Source: Rhyacophila brunnea
Taxonomy: Eukaryota > Arthropoda > Insecta > Trichoptera > Rhyacophilidae
Length of the DNA stretch: 64,000 nt
Assembly: GCA_022495005.1 (NCBI GenBank)
Contig: JAGYXB010000196.1
Coordinates: 1,674,001 to 1,738,000, forward strand
Direction of reading: 5' to 3'
A program made the translations under genes and the position numbers. The notes below the pieces were generated by a model. That model worked only from the letters and a program-made list of their open reading frames with translations. It ran no database searches and had not been told where the DNA came from. Position 1 is the stretch's first letter. Each line of letters starts with the position of its first letter. Positions 10,904 through 21,850 of the stretch are shown here, piece by piece.

Positions 10904-11800
10904 TGTATATAACTTTTTTACGTAGATATTTAAAATCACGTTCAAAAGTCAAACACATATTGTGTATTATGTACCTGTATTATAATCAATAAATTCTTGT
11001 GGTTAAATAAAAAAGTATCCGAATTTATTTATTGAATTGCTAACATCTCGGCTATGGCTTCCGAAGAAACTAACATAGTGAGATAGATTTTAAAAAGACA
11101 AATACCAACCACGCATAATATATGAATAGGCAGATACTTGAGCGATGTCGGGCTTATGTCTTGTCATGTGTGTCACTTAACACAACATACGCAACTTAAA
11201 ATGACTATAAGTTTTTTTAAAAGCGTTTATTCATAAATAAACCAATATTTATTTTATATTATTAATAATATCATTGTTTTAAAACATTTTGTAAAACCAT
11301 TTACCTCCCTTTAAAAAAGGAAGTTTTATATGCGTTATAATAGTGAATCACCCATGACTCATATTTATGAAAATAGTAATAAGGGCTTGTAAGACATTCA
11401 GTTAAAAAATAATGAGTCATTTTGATACCATTACTCATAATAGATTAACCGTAGAAAATCAATACATTATTTTAGAAGGGAGTCGCTTTAAGTGTAGGTT
11501 GATACGCCTAAAAAGTAACAATCGATTGGTTCTGGCAATAATCGGTGACATAATGAAATGTTCAAGTAACCTTTCTAACTTATATTATTATTATTATGTT
11601 GGTAATGTTACTTAATTAATTATTATCAGTATTATCACTCATGGAATTAATTTAAATGTTATAATATTTTATGTATGCCACACCTGAAATTATTGTTTAT
11701 ATTGTGTCTATGACAGATTATACTCAAATTAGATTGTTCGTATTTTAAAATCTGCATTAATATTTTTATTATACTTACCTAAATGTGGCAAACATAATTT
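10904..11800. other. Gene-free AT-rich interval
   Basis: No exon or known repeat was recognised. Short frames such as 11412-11615 have no supporting features. Confidence 0.5.
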
Positions 11801-11847
11801 AGCCTGAGAAGCATAGCCAATAAAATAATTACGTCTACTTATCATTA
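11801..11847 (+). repeat. Left copy of a 47-bp direct repeat flanking a family J MITE
   Basis: Begins AGCCTGAGAAGCATAGCC and ends ATCATTA. It is repeated at 12286-12332 with about three mismatches. The MITE at 11851-12269 sits between the two copies. Confidence 0.8.
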
Positions 11848-11850
11848 TAC

Positions 11851-12269
11851 CCCGTTTACACGTGCATGGATGTATTATGCACAGTAAGAAAATGTATGGA
11901 GAAATATCTATTATCCTGCAGTTGGCAATAATAATTGTGTGCATAAATCAACCAAGATTGGAAGATTCCAAATTGTGATAATTTATTGCGCGCAAGTATG
12001 ATTATTTTCGATCTGCGCCTGCGCAGTAGAGCGATTGAGAGCGAGATAGTGATAGAGAACATGCCGGTAAAAAACGAACTACTCATTTTGAGCTCCGATT
12101 TTCAATACAACCTGTCAGTTAGTAGTATAAAATAACAAACTCGCGTCTCGCTTACTCTTGAAGAATGAGATTGGAGAGACAGTCAACACTTTTACGTGTG
12201 AACAGTTATTGTCATGACAGTTTAAAATAAGCACAGTGGCCGACAGTAATTCCTTGCATGTGTACAGGC
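11851..12269 (+). mobile_element. Family J MITE, copy 1
   Basis: Begins CCCGTTTACACGTGCATGGA and ends GCATGTGTACAGG, imperfect inverted termini. Internal landmarks are ATTATCCTGCAG, CTGCGCCTGCGCAGTAGAGC, CGGTAAAAAACGAACTACTC and AATGAGATTGGAGAGACAGT. ACACGTGC/GCATGTGT words recur through the subterminal parts. Other copies are at 49151-49935, 51574-51947 and 51948-52290. No open frame is shared, so it is probably a nonautonomous DNA element. Confidence 0.75.
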
Positions 12270-12285
12270 ACTATAATTTTTGACA

Positions 12286-12332
12286 AGCCTGAGAAGCATA
12301 GCCGATAAAATAATTACGTCTGATTATCATTA
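12286..12332 (+). repeat. Right copy of the 47-bp direct repeat
   Basis: Partner of 11801-11847 at an offset of 485 bp. It is too long for a normal target duplication, so a segmental tandem duplication is the likelier origin. Confidence 0.8.
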
Positions 12333-12339
12333 CTAATGA

Positions 12340-13470
12340 TTGTTAATATCTACGCTTTTACAGATGTTAATAATTCCATCAAGTATTGACTAATGCTTTT
12401 GTGATTTAAGTCAAATTATGTTAGGCATGTTTTAATATAAACAGCGTCAGGAGAAATTCAAATTTTTGACTATGATGTCCTTGCACTTAATCATATTTTT
12501 TTTATTTAATACTTTCTGAATATGCACAAGCATTACGAATATAAGAGTCATTTTATGAAATTATATTATCACAAAAATCACAGAAAACATTAGCTATGTA
12601 GTCCAAGTGGAGTTCTAACTTACTTGTGAATGCTCTTATCTATTAAGGGCCCGCTGAAGAGCCCGCCGTTCAAATATAATTCAGTATAAAAAGGACCTCG
12701 GCGTCGTAACTACGTCAATTTAAATCGATCTTTTTGCAAAAATCACTAATCATCGGAGATTTTATTTCAAGAAATATTATTATTATTACTGATAATTTCT
12801 GCCGCGCAGAGAATTATTATTATTTTATGAACACCTGCGAGATGAAGCCGATCAGAAAACAGGGCTGTCAACATAATATTAAGCATTCATATTTTTTAAA
12901 TGTTAATTTCATCATGGTTTTTAATCAAACCTGTGCAAGTACGTACTGATAACTTGGGTGGATTTTGTAGCAAACATACTATTGATATATATACGGGTAT
13001 GTTATTATTATAACCCAATTCAAATTGAACATAGGTTGATACTCAAATACTATTATAGTATGTTTATGATTTCGAGAAAATAATACGATGGTATAATTAA
13101 TCCATATCAATTATTTGAAAACATTACATTCGCACTTTGCACAAAATTACAAACACATTCGAAGTTTGCCGCACACGTACAGACCACGTGATATTTGTTT
13201 ACGCAAAATCGTCGCTTTTCAAAATGGCGAATTTGATTACCAGATTTTACTGCGATGAATCAGTATGTTCCTTTTTGTCTTTTTTTATTCGTAGGTTTGT
13301 TTACTATGTACACCGAGAAATTTCCATTTATAAACTCGGAAACGATTTTTACAGAAGAGTTTTGGAATATAATGCAACCAAAACTGGAAAAAATTCTATC
13401 ATGGGTGTTGACTTCCTGAATTAGCTAACCCCAGGTCCATGCCACTACGTGAACCACAGTGGATATTAAG
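12340..13470. other. Gene-free interval with a weak promoter-like patch
   Basis: TATAAAAAGG at 12685-12694 follows the GC-rich GGGCCCGCTGAAGAGCCCGC and is followed by GGCGTCGTAACTACG, so it has some core-promoter look but no recognised downstream exon. At 13224 an ATGGCG in fair context leads to a GTATGT donor-like site, a possible 13-codon first exon. It is too short to support. Confidence 0.3.
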
Positions 13471-13475
13471 CCATT

Positions 13476-13608
13476 TCCACACTGGCAACAAGTTGCTGGC
13501 AACCTCATTAAATTTTACGATACTTACCATAATTGCTTAAGAAATTTTACAATAATTATCGTAAAATCTAACGAGGTTGCCAGCAAATTAACTTGTTGCC
13601 AGTGTGGA
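13476..13608. mobile_element. Compact foldback MITE
   Basis: Starts TCCACACTGGCAACAAGTT and ends with its complement. The arms continue through GCTGGCAACCTC(A/G)TTA and TTTTACGATA, so almost the whole 133 bp folds into one hairpin of about 55 bp per arm with small indels. There is no coding sequence. Confidence 0.85.
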
Positions 13609-13611
13609 CCC

Positions 13612-14676
13612 GGCATTAGATGCACAAAACTTAAATAATATATATTATAAATAAAAATTTAAAATTATAAATATATATTATGATTTATGTCTTCGACAGC
13701 CCTGATGAAATAAATGTGAAATATGAGTCGGATCAGTCACAGAGCAAATTTATTAACACAAACAACTTTGACACGACCTTTTTATATTAACTAGTAGACC
13801 AGATATTATGGACCACATGTTAAAAAATCATATTTTCAATTCTCAAGGCCAATTCTGTAGAACGTCCTCTTAAGTTACTTGGTAACAGAACAATAATCCC
13901 CTGGAGAAAAACCCCCAGTTAATTAATAACGCCCTGACTAAAAAGCTCCCGTATATAAAAATCTCAGACAACTACCCTCAAATTAAACTACCCTTGAAAT
14001 ATCGGTAAATTTAATTAAATATGATAAAAAAGAATTAATAAGTAAATAAAAAGAGAAAAACTTGGATTAGGTATAAATTCATTAAATTCTCCTACACGTT
14101 TCTGTGGTGCTGATGAAATTTCGCTTTATAAATATATTTTTTATTAAAAATTTCAATATGTTAACAATTATTTTTTTTCTCCTCTCTTTATATCTAAAAT
14201 ATTCATTTTAGATATAAGTAAATTTAAAATTTTTATTTTATAGCATTTATTTTAGCAAACGAAATTTTGTATCGATTATTTGATGTGTCAATGATATTTT
14301 ATTTAAAGCGTTTTTATTTTGTATTCGTGGTTTGTTTAATAACCGAGGATTTTTTGATTCGTAGGATTATTGTTATGGGGTTAATTATCCTGGCACTGAT
14401 CCTGTAAAAAATACTGATAACTACTATGCTTTATGAATTTTCTTGAACAATTTTAAAACTTTTGAACTTGAAAAACGTTTGAACTTTCCAACGTCAAAAC
14501 TTTTGAACAACGATTCACTATTACGAAAGTCTCCTTTAGCTCCATCCACTATTCACAGTCATTGAGTTTTCAATGCGTATTTTCTCATAACTTAATCAGT
14601 TTATCGATCTATTACAGTCCAGCGTTACGGCCGTTTAGTGTTACTTGGATTAGCATATAATATATTTTTTTATAAC
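13612..14676. other. Gene-free AT-rich interval
   Basis: No exon was seen. A small perfect hairpin, TATCTAAAAT/ATTTTAGATA, lies near 14189-14213. Confidence 0.5.
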
Positions 14677-14897
14677 GGTGGCCGCGCGGCTTAAGCGTAG
14701 GACTACCACGCCGTGGGTCCCAGGTTCGAATCTTTCTTGCAAGTACACATATTGTTTTTCAATTTGTGTGTGAGTCAGGGTATGGACCTAATAGGTTGAG
14801 CAAGTGGGTGACATCCATTTCTCGTATAAAACAAAATCTGTTAATACAAACCTTTACTCTGTGGAGGCCCATATTATGATCCTATTAAGATCGGACA
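14677..14897 (+). repeat. tRNA-derived SINE-A, copy 4
   Basis: The head GGTGGCCGCGCGGCTTAAGC with a consensus B-box start (CCCAGGTTCGAATC) is followed by a short deletion at the T-arm (TTTCTTGCAAGTACACATA instead of TGGGTCTGGCAAG). The body and the tail ...CGGACATGGTC are complete. Confidence 0.88.
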
Positions 14898-14899
14898 TG

Positions 14900-15397
14900 G
14901 TCAAATGGTTATCAATCTGAGGAATAATATGTTCATTCATAAATTAATACTATAACACCAAAAAGGGAAATTTACCTTAACATTAAATTTATTGTAAATT
15001 GTATCGACTCGATTATAATAAAAAAACTCATAAAAGTGTCAATTTTATTAGAAATTGGGTTCAATTTACTTTCAAATTGTCACGTAAAACGGTTGAAAAT
15101 ATGAGGATGTCATTTATTTAAATAAATGAACAACTTTAAATAATTCGTCCATTTTTTATCAAGAAAAATGAAATAAGGAAATCCGAAACGAATATTTGTC
15201 TTGTCATTTTCAACTTTGTCAACTATTTAAGAAAAAAAAAAAAAATATACATATATAGATATCTACTCATAAAAGAGAGCGCTCTTAATCAACGACAAAT
15301 TGGAATTTATTATATATCATGATACAAAAATGCGTTCAATTTTTTTAAACCACATTTTTAAGTATATTATAATGACGCAACTCTTATATGAGTTTCG

Positions 15398-15428
<31 letters not shown>

Positions 15429-15780
15429 AAAACTCCGATTATATAGCGTCGACCCGTATCATTGACGTCGATTTATGCACCAAGTGTCAATCAAAGCTTT
15501 TAAATTATTCATAATTGTCAAATATAAAAAAAAATACTAAGAAAAAAATCCGTTATTAAATTTATTATTGATCAACTTGGAATATATTCAATGAAAAACG
15601 AAAGTGACCTAAGTGTGTTACATTACATATAATATGTATATGTACATGTGAATTAATAGTTAGAGATTTACCAATCGGAATGCGTTGGATTGGTATTTAT
15701 GAGTATGTTTAGGAATGTTCCATACTGTAGTTTACATATATTTAACTTAGTTTTTCCTCCACTTTCCTATAACTACGAGC
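14900..15780. other. Gene-free interval with a (TA)n microsatellite
   Basis: The (TA)n run spans about 15397-15422. The rest is AT-rich with poly-A runs and no recognised exon. Confidence 0.6.
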
Positions 15781-15921
15781 ATATACAGTGGCGTAAAGAA
15801 TATTAGGCGTCCTTCAATATTGCGTTGAGAGTATCGTACGAGCAACCACCCAATGCCTTGATTGACGTGCACTGTATCGTGCTAAACAACTGCTGATGTT
15901 TCACATCCAAACGTAGGGCCT

Positions 15922-15953
15922 CGTGATACGCTCGATTAAGACCGAGTGTGGTG
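15922..15953 (+). repeat. Hairpin repeat, copy 1
   Basis: CGTGATACGCTCGATTAAG followed by ACCGAGTGTGGTGC. The CGCTCG/CGAGTG stem closes on an ATTAAGAC loop. It pairs with the copy at 16340-16372, where the stem sequence differs but still pairs. Confidence 0.6.
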
Positions 15954-15999
15954 CCGGGCGGGTTGGTTTGGAGGGTTCATGTTTGTTTTATGCATGATA

Positions 16000-16160
16000 C
16001 GCGATGAAAATACAAGATTAGAATGAAAATACAAGATAAGAAAATACGGAAAGGAAAGAGCTGCTCAAGTCAGTTAATGATGTGGTCACCGCAAAGGCCA
16101 ATTTTGATGCAATTATAAAACTGTCAACATCAACATCCTAGTTTATTAGCTTTTGTTATA
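16000..16160 (+). pseudogene. Non-LTR retrotransposon C-terminal remnant (family L)
   Basis: In one frame it reads ERKELLKSVNDVVTAKANFD followed by AIIKL, then a stop. The same signature, D-(L/V/M)-V-x-(A/K)-KA-x-F-x-A, is found at 62880-63030 and, on the minus strand, at 47450-47690, where it follows a CPYGGKIHDEN...WECP zinc-knuckle-like stretch. Taken together these are the C-termini of one non-LTR retrotransposon family. This copy keeps only the last few dozen codons. Confidence 0.5.
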
Positions 16161-16339
16161 TATCCCCTTTTTAATTTTGACTCTATGTGCTCCTCTCTCT
16201 GATGGGCATTTTTAACTTAAGTCATATAAATTCAATCAAAGCATACTTGAGAGCATGGCGACCTTAGTCTTGGGTAACTTTTCCTCATACATTCTCAGTC
16301 ACAGAAAATACTGATGCTTTACGATAAAACGTACGGTCC

Positions 16340-16372
16340 CGTGATACACCCGATTAAGACCGGGTGTCGTGC
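16340..16372 (+). repeat. Hairpin repeat, copy 2
   Basis: CGTGATACACCCGATTAAG followed by ACCGGGTGTCGTGC. The CACCCG/CGGGTG stem is perfect, with the same ATTAAGAC loop as copy 1. Confidence 0.6.
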
Positions 16373-16374
16373 GT

Positions 16375-17843
16375 GGCCATTAACTTAAATGTGCATGATT
16401 CATATTCTAATTTAATCTATTATAGTCGAGTCTTACAAGATCTGAATGGCCTGCAGCGTCATCTTAAGTAAATTTATTATCTGACACATGATTTAAAACA
16501 AAAGTTTTTGCATAAAGTTGACACACTTGTTTAAAGATGTTTGCCATCTCTGAATTACAGGTGATAGTTTTAATATAATATGTAATTGATACCTATGGCT
16601 ATTTTTTTAAACAGAAAGTCTAGATTTTTTTATTAATGCAAGGCGCTGCAACTTTCAGTCTCCACTGGTCAAAGCTGGAAATATTTTTATTATACTTTTT
16701 ACGTTCACTTTATGAATTGATTTCGTTTCTTTAAAAATATTTATCAACAATAATTATAATTGCTTTTACTTTCATTTGAATGATTTACTACCCAATAGAT
16801 ATCATTTATATTGTTAATTCATTAAAGCTCAGCGGAAACCATTTAAAGTGTAACAGCTGCAATGAGTGATCCATCATTGAAAGGGGTTTGATTGGAGTAA
16901 TACAATATTATACCTACGGTAAAAGCCCACTTTCTTCTGTATAAAGCTAATAAAATGATTGTAAAAGATTCCCATATTCATTGATATGAGTACTTAATTA
17001 TGGTTTTACAAATATATTATAATCTCTATGTCTTGGTTTAATTATCTGTCTGTAAAGCGCGAACTATATTATGGTGCATGTCGTCTACTATCACGTGACG
17101 TCACAATAAGCCTTCGCTACGGGAAAAAGTGTGTAATGTCATTTTTTTGGTGTTTAAAATGTGATGACAGTGATGCTCCCATCCCATAGCACATTTTGAA
17201 CCTTTAAACGAACATTGTCAATTAGAAAAATCTGTAGAAATCACCAGAACAACAATGAGGTCACCTCACGTTGTACCGCACTGCATCGACACCTGCATGA
17301 CTCAATGAACGTTTTTTATTATTTTTTACAAGCCTACACATTTTCAAATCATATCAAAATCGCGTTTATTTGTTTATTGCGGTTAGCACTATGTATTTTC
17401 TATAAAAATGTTGTCTATTATTTATTTTATGGTCTGCGGATTGGGTTCTGTTCAAATTATTATTGAATTTACAGAGACTCATTACTAGGTTACTCCATCA
17501 TTGAATTTACAGAGATTGTTTTCGTTCAAAATATTCTTCAAAATGATGAAGCCATAGACTAAATCGGTGATAGCGTGACAGTACGCGACATGCATCTCAG
17601 TATAATCAGTACTCACAACTTCAGTCAGTAACAATCTATCAACAGTAACTTCAGTGAAACGGCAAATAATTTTCAACTATAGGCGCGACGAAATTTTGGA
17701 CTCGCTGGCAATCGGAGAGCGAACGTCGAGGTGTGAATACGTCAATTTGTTTCGTGATGGCGACGGGGGTATTAATTCTTAAATCGTGTAAAGATGACTA
17801 AAAACGTTACCCATTTACTTGAAAAAGAAAACATGTTAATGAA
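16375..17843. other. Gene-free interval
   Basis: No exon was recognised. ATTGAATTTACAGAGA is repeated at about 17462 and 17501. Frames at 17215-17466 and 17485-17676 lack any domain. Confidence 0.5.
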
Positions 17844-17845
17844 TA

Positions 17846-18104
17846 TCGTCACTGTTCTGGCAGAAGACACTAATTCGAAAAAATGACATATTGAGTTAGT
17901 TATACCAAAATGTTCCTTATATTTAACTTTACCGCCTGGACACCTTCTTAATAAATAAACAGTCTTTATTTTAAAGTCATCCTTTTTACGATTACTTAAA
18001 AACTCACATGATAGACCATTATTTCAAACTTTTTAACAACTTCAAAGTCAAATTACTCAAAACTAGTATTCTCCAGTTAGTGTGTTCTGCCAGAACAGAG
18101 ACGA
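17846..18104. mobile_element. Tc1/mariner-type MITE with TA target sites
   Basis: The termini are TCGTCACTGTTCTGGCAGAA and its imperfect complement TTCTGCCAGAACAGAGACGA, about 27 of 32 bases pairing across the arms. TA dinucleotides flank both ends (17844-17845, 18105-18106). The 259-bp interior is noncoding. The outermost TCGTCAC is shared with the larger MITE at 42568-42944, suggesting mobilisation by related transposases. Confidence 0.7.
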
Positions 18105-18109
18105 TATAT

Positions 18110-18860
18110 TATTATTGTTACTAATAGAACAATAAACAGAACATTAAATGGACGCATGTTGGATTTATATGACAAATTATATTTCGTTCGGCATGCGTCA
18201 TTTGCACCCGCGACCCGCTATCCGCGCATCGCCTAGCCACGATCTTTTTAGACCATGCCTCAACTGATGTATAGCCTTAATGCATGAGAGAAAACTTGCA
18301 CGTATAAACGCAAATTCTAAATTTGAAAATGAAAAAAAAAACAAATAAAGGTCATGAAGTAAAACAAATAATATTTTGACAGCTGCTTATAAATAGTGCA
18401 GTACTGGCTAATAAAAAGTATTAAACGACATTATAATTACTTTATGACATATTGACGGAAAGATATAAAGAATTAGTATGGTGCTAAATAAGAGCACGAT
18501 TTTGAAAATGATTTATCTTTAAAAATGTCAATTTCTAGAAGAATATGCTCGATTCAATTCAGTAGATAAGTCGAAGTGAAAGTGTTATAACTCAATAAAG
18601 TGACGTTAAGATAAGATACCAGTGTGTTATCACAATCAATAAAAAATAGAAATATTATGTATGAGGGAGAACCAAGAGCTAAGCGTCACTGCTTGACAAA
18701 TGAACGAGTTCGAGTACTGCCAAATGGTAATTTTTCCTAGTATTTAATAAAATGATATAAAATTGTTTTTTAAAATAATTTTAATTAACATTTTTATTTT
18801 GATTTATTTAAAATTACATTATTATCAATTTCAACACAATAAATGCACCATCACTACCAA
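18110..18860. other. Gene-free interval
   Basis: AT-rich, with no recognised exon or repeat. Confidence 0.5.
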
Positions 18861-18864
18861 CCAC

Positions 18865-18905
18865 CAGTGACGTTCCAAGACAAAGTGCCACCCTTAGGCT
18901 GATTT
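18865..18905 (+). repeat. Solitary left end of the 4069-4665 hAT family
   Basis: CAGTGACGTTCCAAGACAAA and GTGCCACCCTTAGGC match the first roughly 40 bp of the hAT element at 4069. No matching right end with CACTG and an 8-bp duplication follows within 700 bp, so it is truncated. Confidence 0.6.
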
Positions 18906-19463
18906 AGAATACTAAGCAAATATTTTGTACCTAGCTACCTATGTATTTTGTTATTTTTCACTATTTTAAAAAGACAAATGTAAAAAAAAACTTTTAAAAA
19001 ATGACATTATAATCTACTGAATATTAAAGCTTTTCCTCGAAACCTACTCTCAAAATGCAGTTTTTTGAGGTACGTAGAGGTCTGATACGCTGACTCTGGC
19101 TGGAAACAGAATTTTATTGTTTTACTTTTTGTCAGGTTCAATCTTGTTTAATGAATTTTGGTTTGTTTCATCAAATTCCTCCAAGTTCAGGCATCTGCAA
19201 ATCATGCACTCATATAATAATAATATACTTTTACTCCAGCCACTCTTTGGTTGGACTTCAAACTATTAACACTCATAAAAATATTCTAATATTCTAACTT
19301 AATATAAAAAAATATTTTGGGATTATTATGTTATAAAGAAAGTGGATATTAAAATGAACAATATTTAATTTTTATCTGCAACCTATAACACACGCATGCG
19401 TGAGCACTGGTAGCATAAGACATATTAGTAGAAGGTCACTTCTGAAGATACTACTAATGGGTC
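18906..19463. other. Gene-free interval
   Basis: No exon or known repeat was recognised. Confidence 0.5.
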
Positions 19464-19821
19464 GATGACATTGAGCTACTTTACAAGCTGCTTGTTGGTG
19501 AATTTACAATCTGCTTGTAAACTCGCCCGGTGTCATCATCGAACAAGCTAACAAGCAGATTGTAAACAATCTACCGAGAAAAGTTAAAAACCGGTCTACT
19601 TTACACGTTACAGGCTGGCGTGTGGCCCGATATACGTCTGCGCAGTAGAGCGATAGTGGCGACCTCCCGGCAAATAAAACGAACTACGTCCTGTCAAAAT
19701 AGTCGCTAGCTTGTGGCTTCTGAGGGAGTGGAGTCTGTGTGTCATCATTACAATCGCACTAGCTGACTCGCCCGCTTTTAAATTCGCCAACAAGGAGCTT
19801 GTAAAGTAGCTCAATATCATC
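19464..19821. mobile_element. TIR element carrying a family J core
   Basis: The left end GATGACATTGAGCTACTTTA, continuing CAAGCTGCTTGTTGG, is mirrored at the right end (CCAACAAGGAGCTTGTAAAG ... AATATCATC) with about three mismatches over some 42 bp. Inside, CGTCTGCGCAGTAGAGCGAT, AGTGGCGAC and ACGAACTACGTCCTGTC match the core of the CCGTTTACACG MITEs. It is therefore either a distinct subfamily with different ends or an insertion of one into the other. Confidence 0.75.
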
Positions 19822-19830
19822 AGGGCTTAA

Positions 19831-20609
19831 GGGCCCACACGCTCAGCGTAGGTCAAAATGGAGCTTTTATGGTATTTTCAGAGCATAACCTGGACCCTGG
19901 ACATTAATTTATTATTACCCCGTTTTTTAAAAAATATTTTTTTTCGGTTAGGTACATGTTCAAACACGCGCGTTAACATGATCTTACTCCCTACTTTATT
20001 TATCGTTTGTAAATTTATGGGTACGGCCGTATGTTGTAGTTTAGCCACTGGGAAATGCCAATAGAAATGGCGTATTATTCTTAGGTCAATAATTATTATA
20101 AAGCAAACATTATTCGTAGGATGTTTATCATATTTGAATGGTCAAAGACATAGCTTATAATCAGTATCTTTAGAATTATCTTCAAATGTGTTAATCGTGC
20201 CCATTTTTGAATAATAAAATAAATGCCTAATTTTTGTCAAATTTGGATATCACAAAGATTATAAAATATATTTTTTTATCGTAAATATGTCACTATGTAA
20301 TGTTAACATTAATTTTACTAATGGTTTTGTAAATGCGTTTAAAAATTAATAAATCTAAAAAATCTTAACACAACTGTACATTCATGTACCGAAATATGAC
20401 TATATTCTAAAACATTAGAGCGAGAGGTTTAAAAGAATACTATTTTATGTAATAAAAATACTTTATGCAGTCATCAAATGTTTAAAATAAATATAAAGGA
20501 TAATAAGGCTTCAAAATTAAATAAATATATTATCTACAACGTTTAAGGAAAAGTGAAAATACGAGTACTATAAAAGCTCCATTTTGACATACGCTGAGTA
20601 TGTGGGCCG
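19831..20609. mobile_element. piggyBac-type MITE, TTAA target, copy 1
   Basis: TTAA at 19827-19830 and 20610-20613 flanks inverted termini GGGCCCACACGCTCAGCGTA and the complement of CGGCCCACATACTCAGCGTA; the arms continue through GTCAAAATGGAGCTTTTA. TTAA duplication is the hallmark of piggyBac elements. The interior is noncoding; an open frame at 19858-20064 is incidental. The second copy is at 60304-61053. Confidence 0.75.
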
Positions 20610-20613
20610 TTAA

Positions 20614-21676
20614 GACACCCGATATGCTACAATATATCAGTTTGGTTCTGCGAGCAATTTCGTCATGCAAAGCCTGTATAATAATAATATCCTAATATTT
20701 AATTAATTGCCGTTGCTGTGATTTGTAGTTATTTATCAATCTGTCCACCTAAACCTATGTAAATATGCGACACAAATACATGACTTTTCATTAACAAATA
20801 AAATTTACAAGAAAATATATCATATTTGACAATATTATAATATGTAGAAGTTTACCATTAAACCAATGGGGCATAATTAAAATACCAGTATGTTAATGAC
20901 TCTATCTAATCGTGTTCGATTTAATGAGAGTAAATTTTTGGACGTGTGATTTGGGGTGACGTAATAGCTTTTTTTGTAGTATAATAAGCACGAGAAATAA
21001 TCGGGTGATTTTATAGGCGGGCGTGACCACTACACTCTTATAATTAATTAAGAGCAGACAGAATATGACGGCAATGATGCAACTATTTAACTGTATTATC
21101 TGGCCCAATCGGAAAAATATTGCATGGCAGGATTAAGGACGCCACTTTGACTGTGGTGTAGAAAATTAAAACCGTTTTATAATAATTTATAATTTTTGTA
21201 CCTTTTACTTTACTTTTCATACTGTTTTTGCTATACTGCATATATTTATTACTTATTTACACTGTTTAATATTATTCGTTCTTCATAAATGTCATGTTGT
21301 GAATGTCTTAAATTTATAATTTGTAATTTTCACCATAGGTATGTAAAAAAATTAATTAAAATTAAAATTTGTAACTGCATATATCTGTAGAAATATAAAA
21401 TATACTCAGCCTTTTCACAAAGGCCATGTCTACCATATGACATAATATTAGTCCTTAAAAATAATCGTCAAAGAACGCCCGGGCGTGTTTCTTGGACTAT
21501 ATGATCGTTATATATGATTAGAGTTTGTTGGATACCTATATAGCAGAGATTCTTGGAGTATGTTGTGCTATATCACCGAGAAGAATGGAGAAGGTAAATT
21601 GAACAGAAAATGCTCAATTTGAAGAAAAATCAATAAGTCACGTTACCAAGAATTATTGACAGTTAATTACAATATA
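20614..21676. other. Gene-free interval
   Basis: No supported exon. A minus-strand frame at 20902-21108 begins MGQIIQLNSCIIAVIFCLLL, signal-peptide-like, but has no splice donor or similarity I can name. Confidence 0.4.
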
Positions 21677-21850
21677 TCCACGATGGTCGAACGGCTAACG
21701 TGTCGGTTTATAATGTCATGGATCCCAGATACAAATTCTGGGTTTGGAAAATACATATATAGTTTTTAATATTTATGTCTGTAGTCAGAGTATGGATCTA
21801 ATAGGTTGACCAAATGCCTAACATTCATTTCTCGTAAAAACAGTAAGGAT
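21677..21850 (+). repeat. tRNA-derived SINE-A, copy 5 (diverged)
   Basis: CCACGATGGTCGAACGGCTA, GGATCCCAGATACAAATTCT, ATGGATCTAATAGGTTGACC and ATTTCTCGTAAAAACAG are recognisable. The copy ends early, before the AATACAAACCTCC block, in a GTAAGGATTGAACACCG tail comparable to that near 31590. Confidence 0.75.

Noticed and set aside
13224..13262. ATGGCG followed by a GTATGT donor-like site
   Set aside because: Would be a 13-codon exon; too short to separate from chance.
20902..21108. Signal-peptide-like minus-strand frame
   Set aside because: Only a hydrophobic start; no donor at a sensible place, no similarity, single copy.
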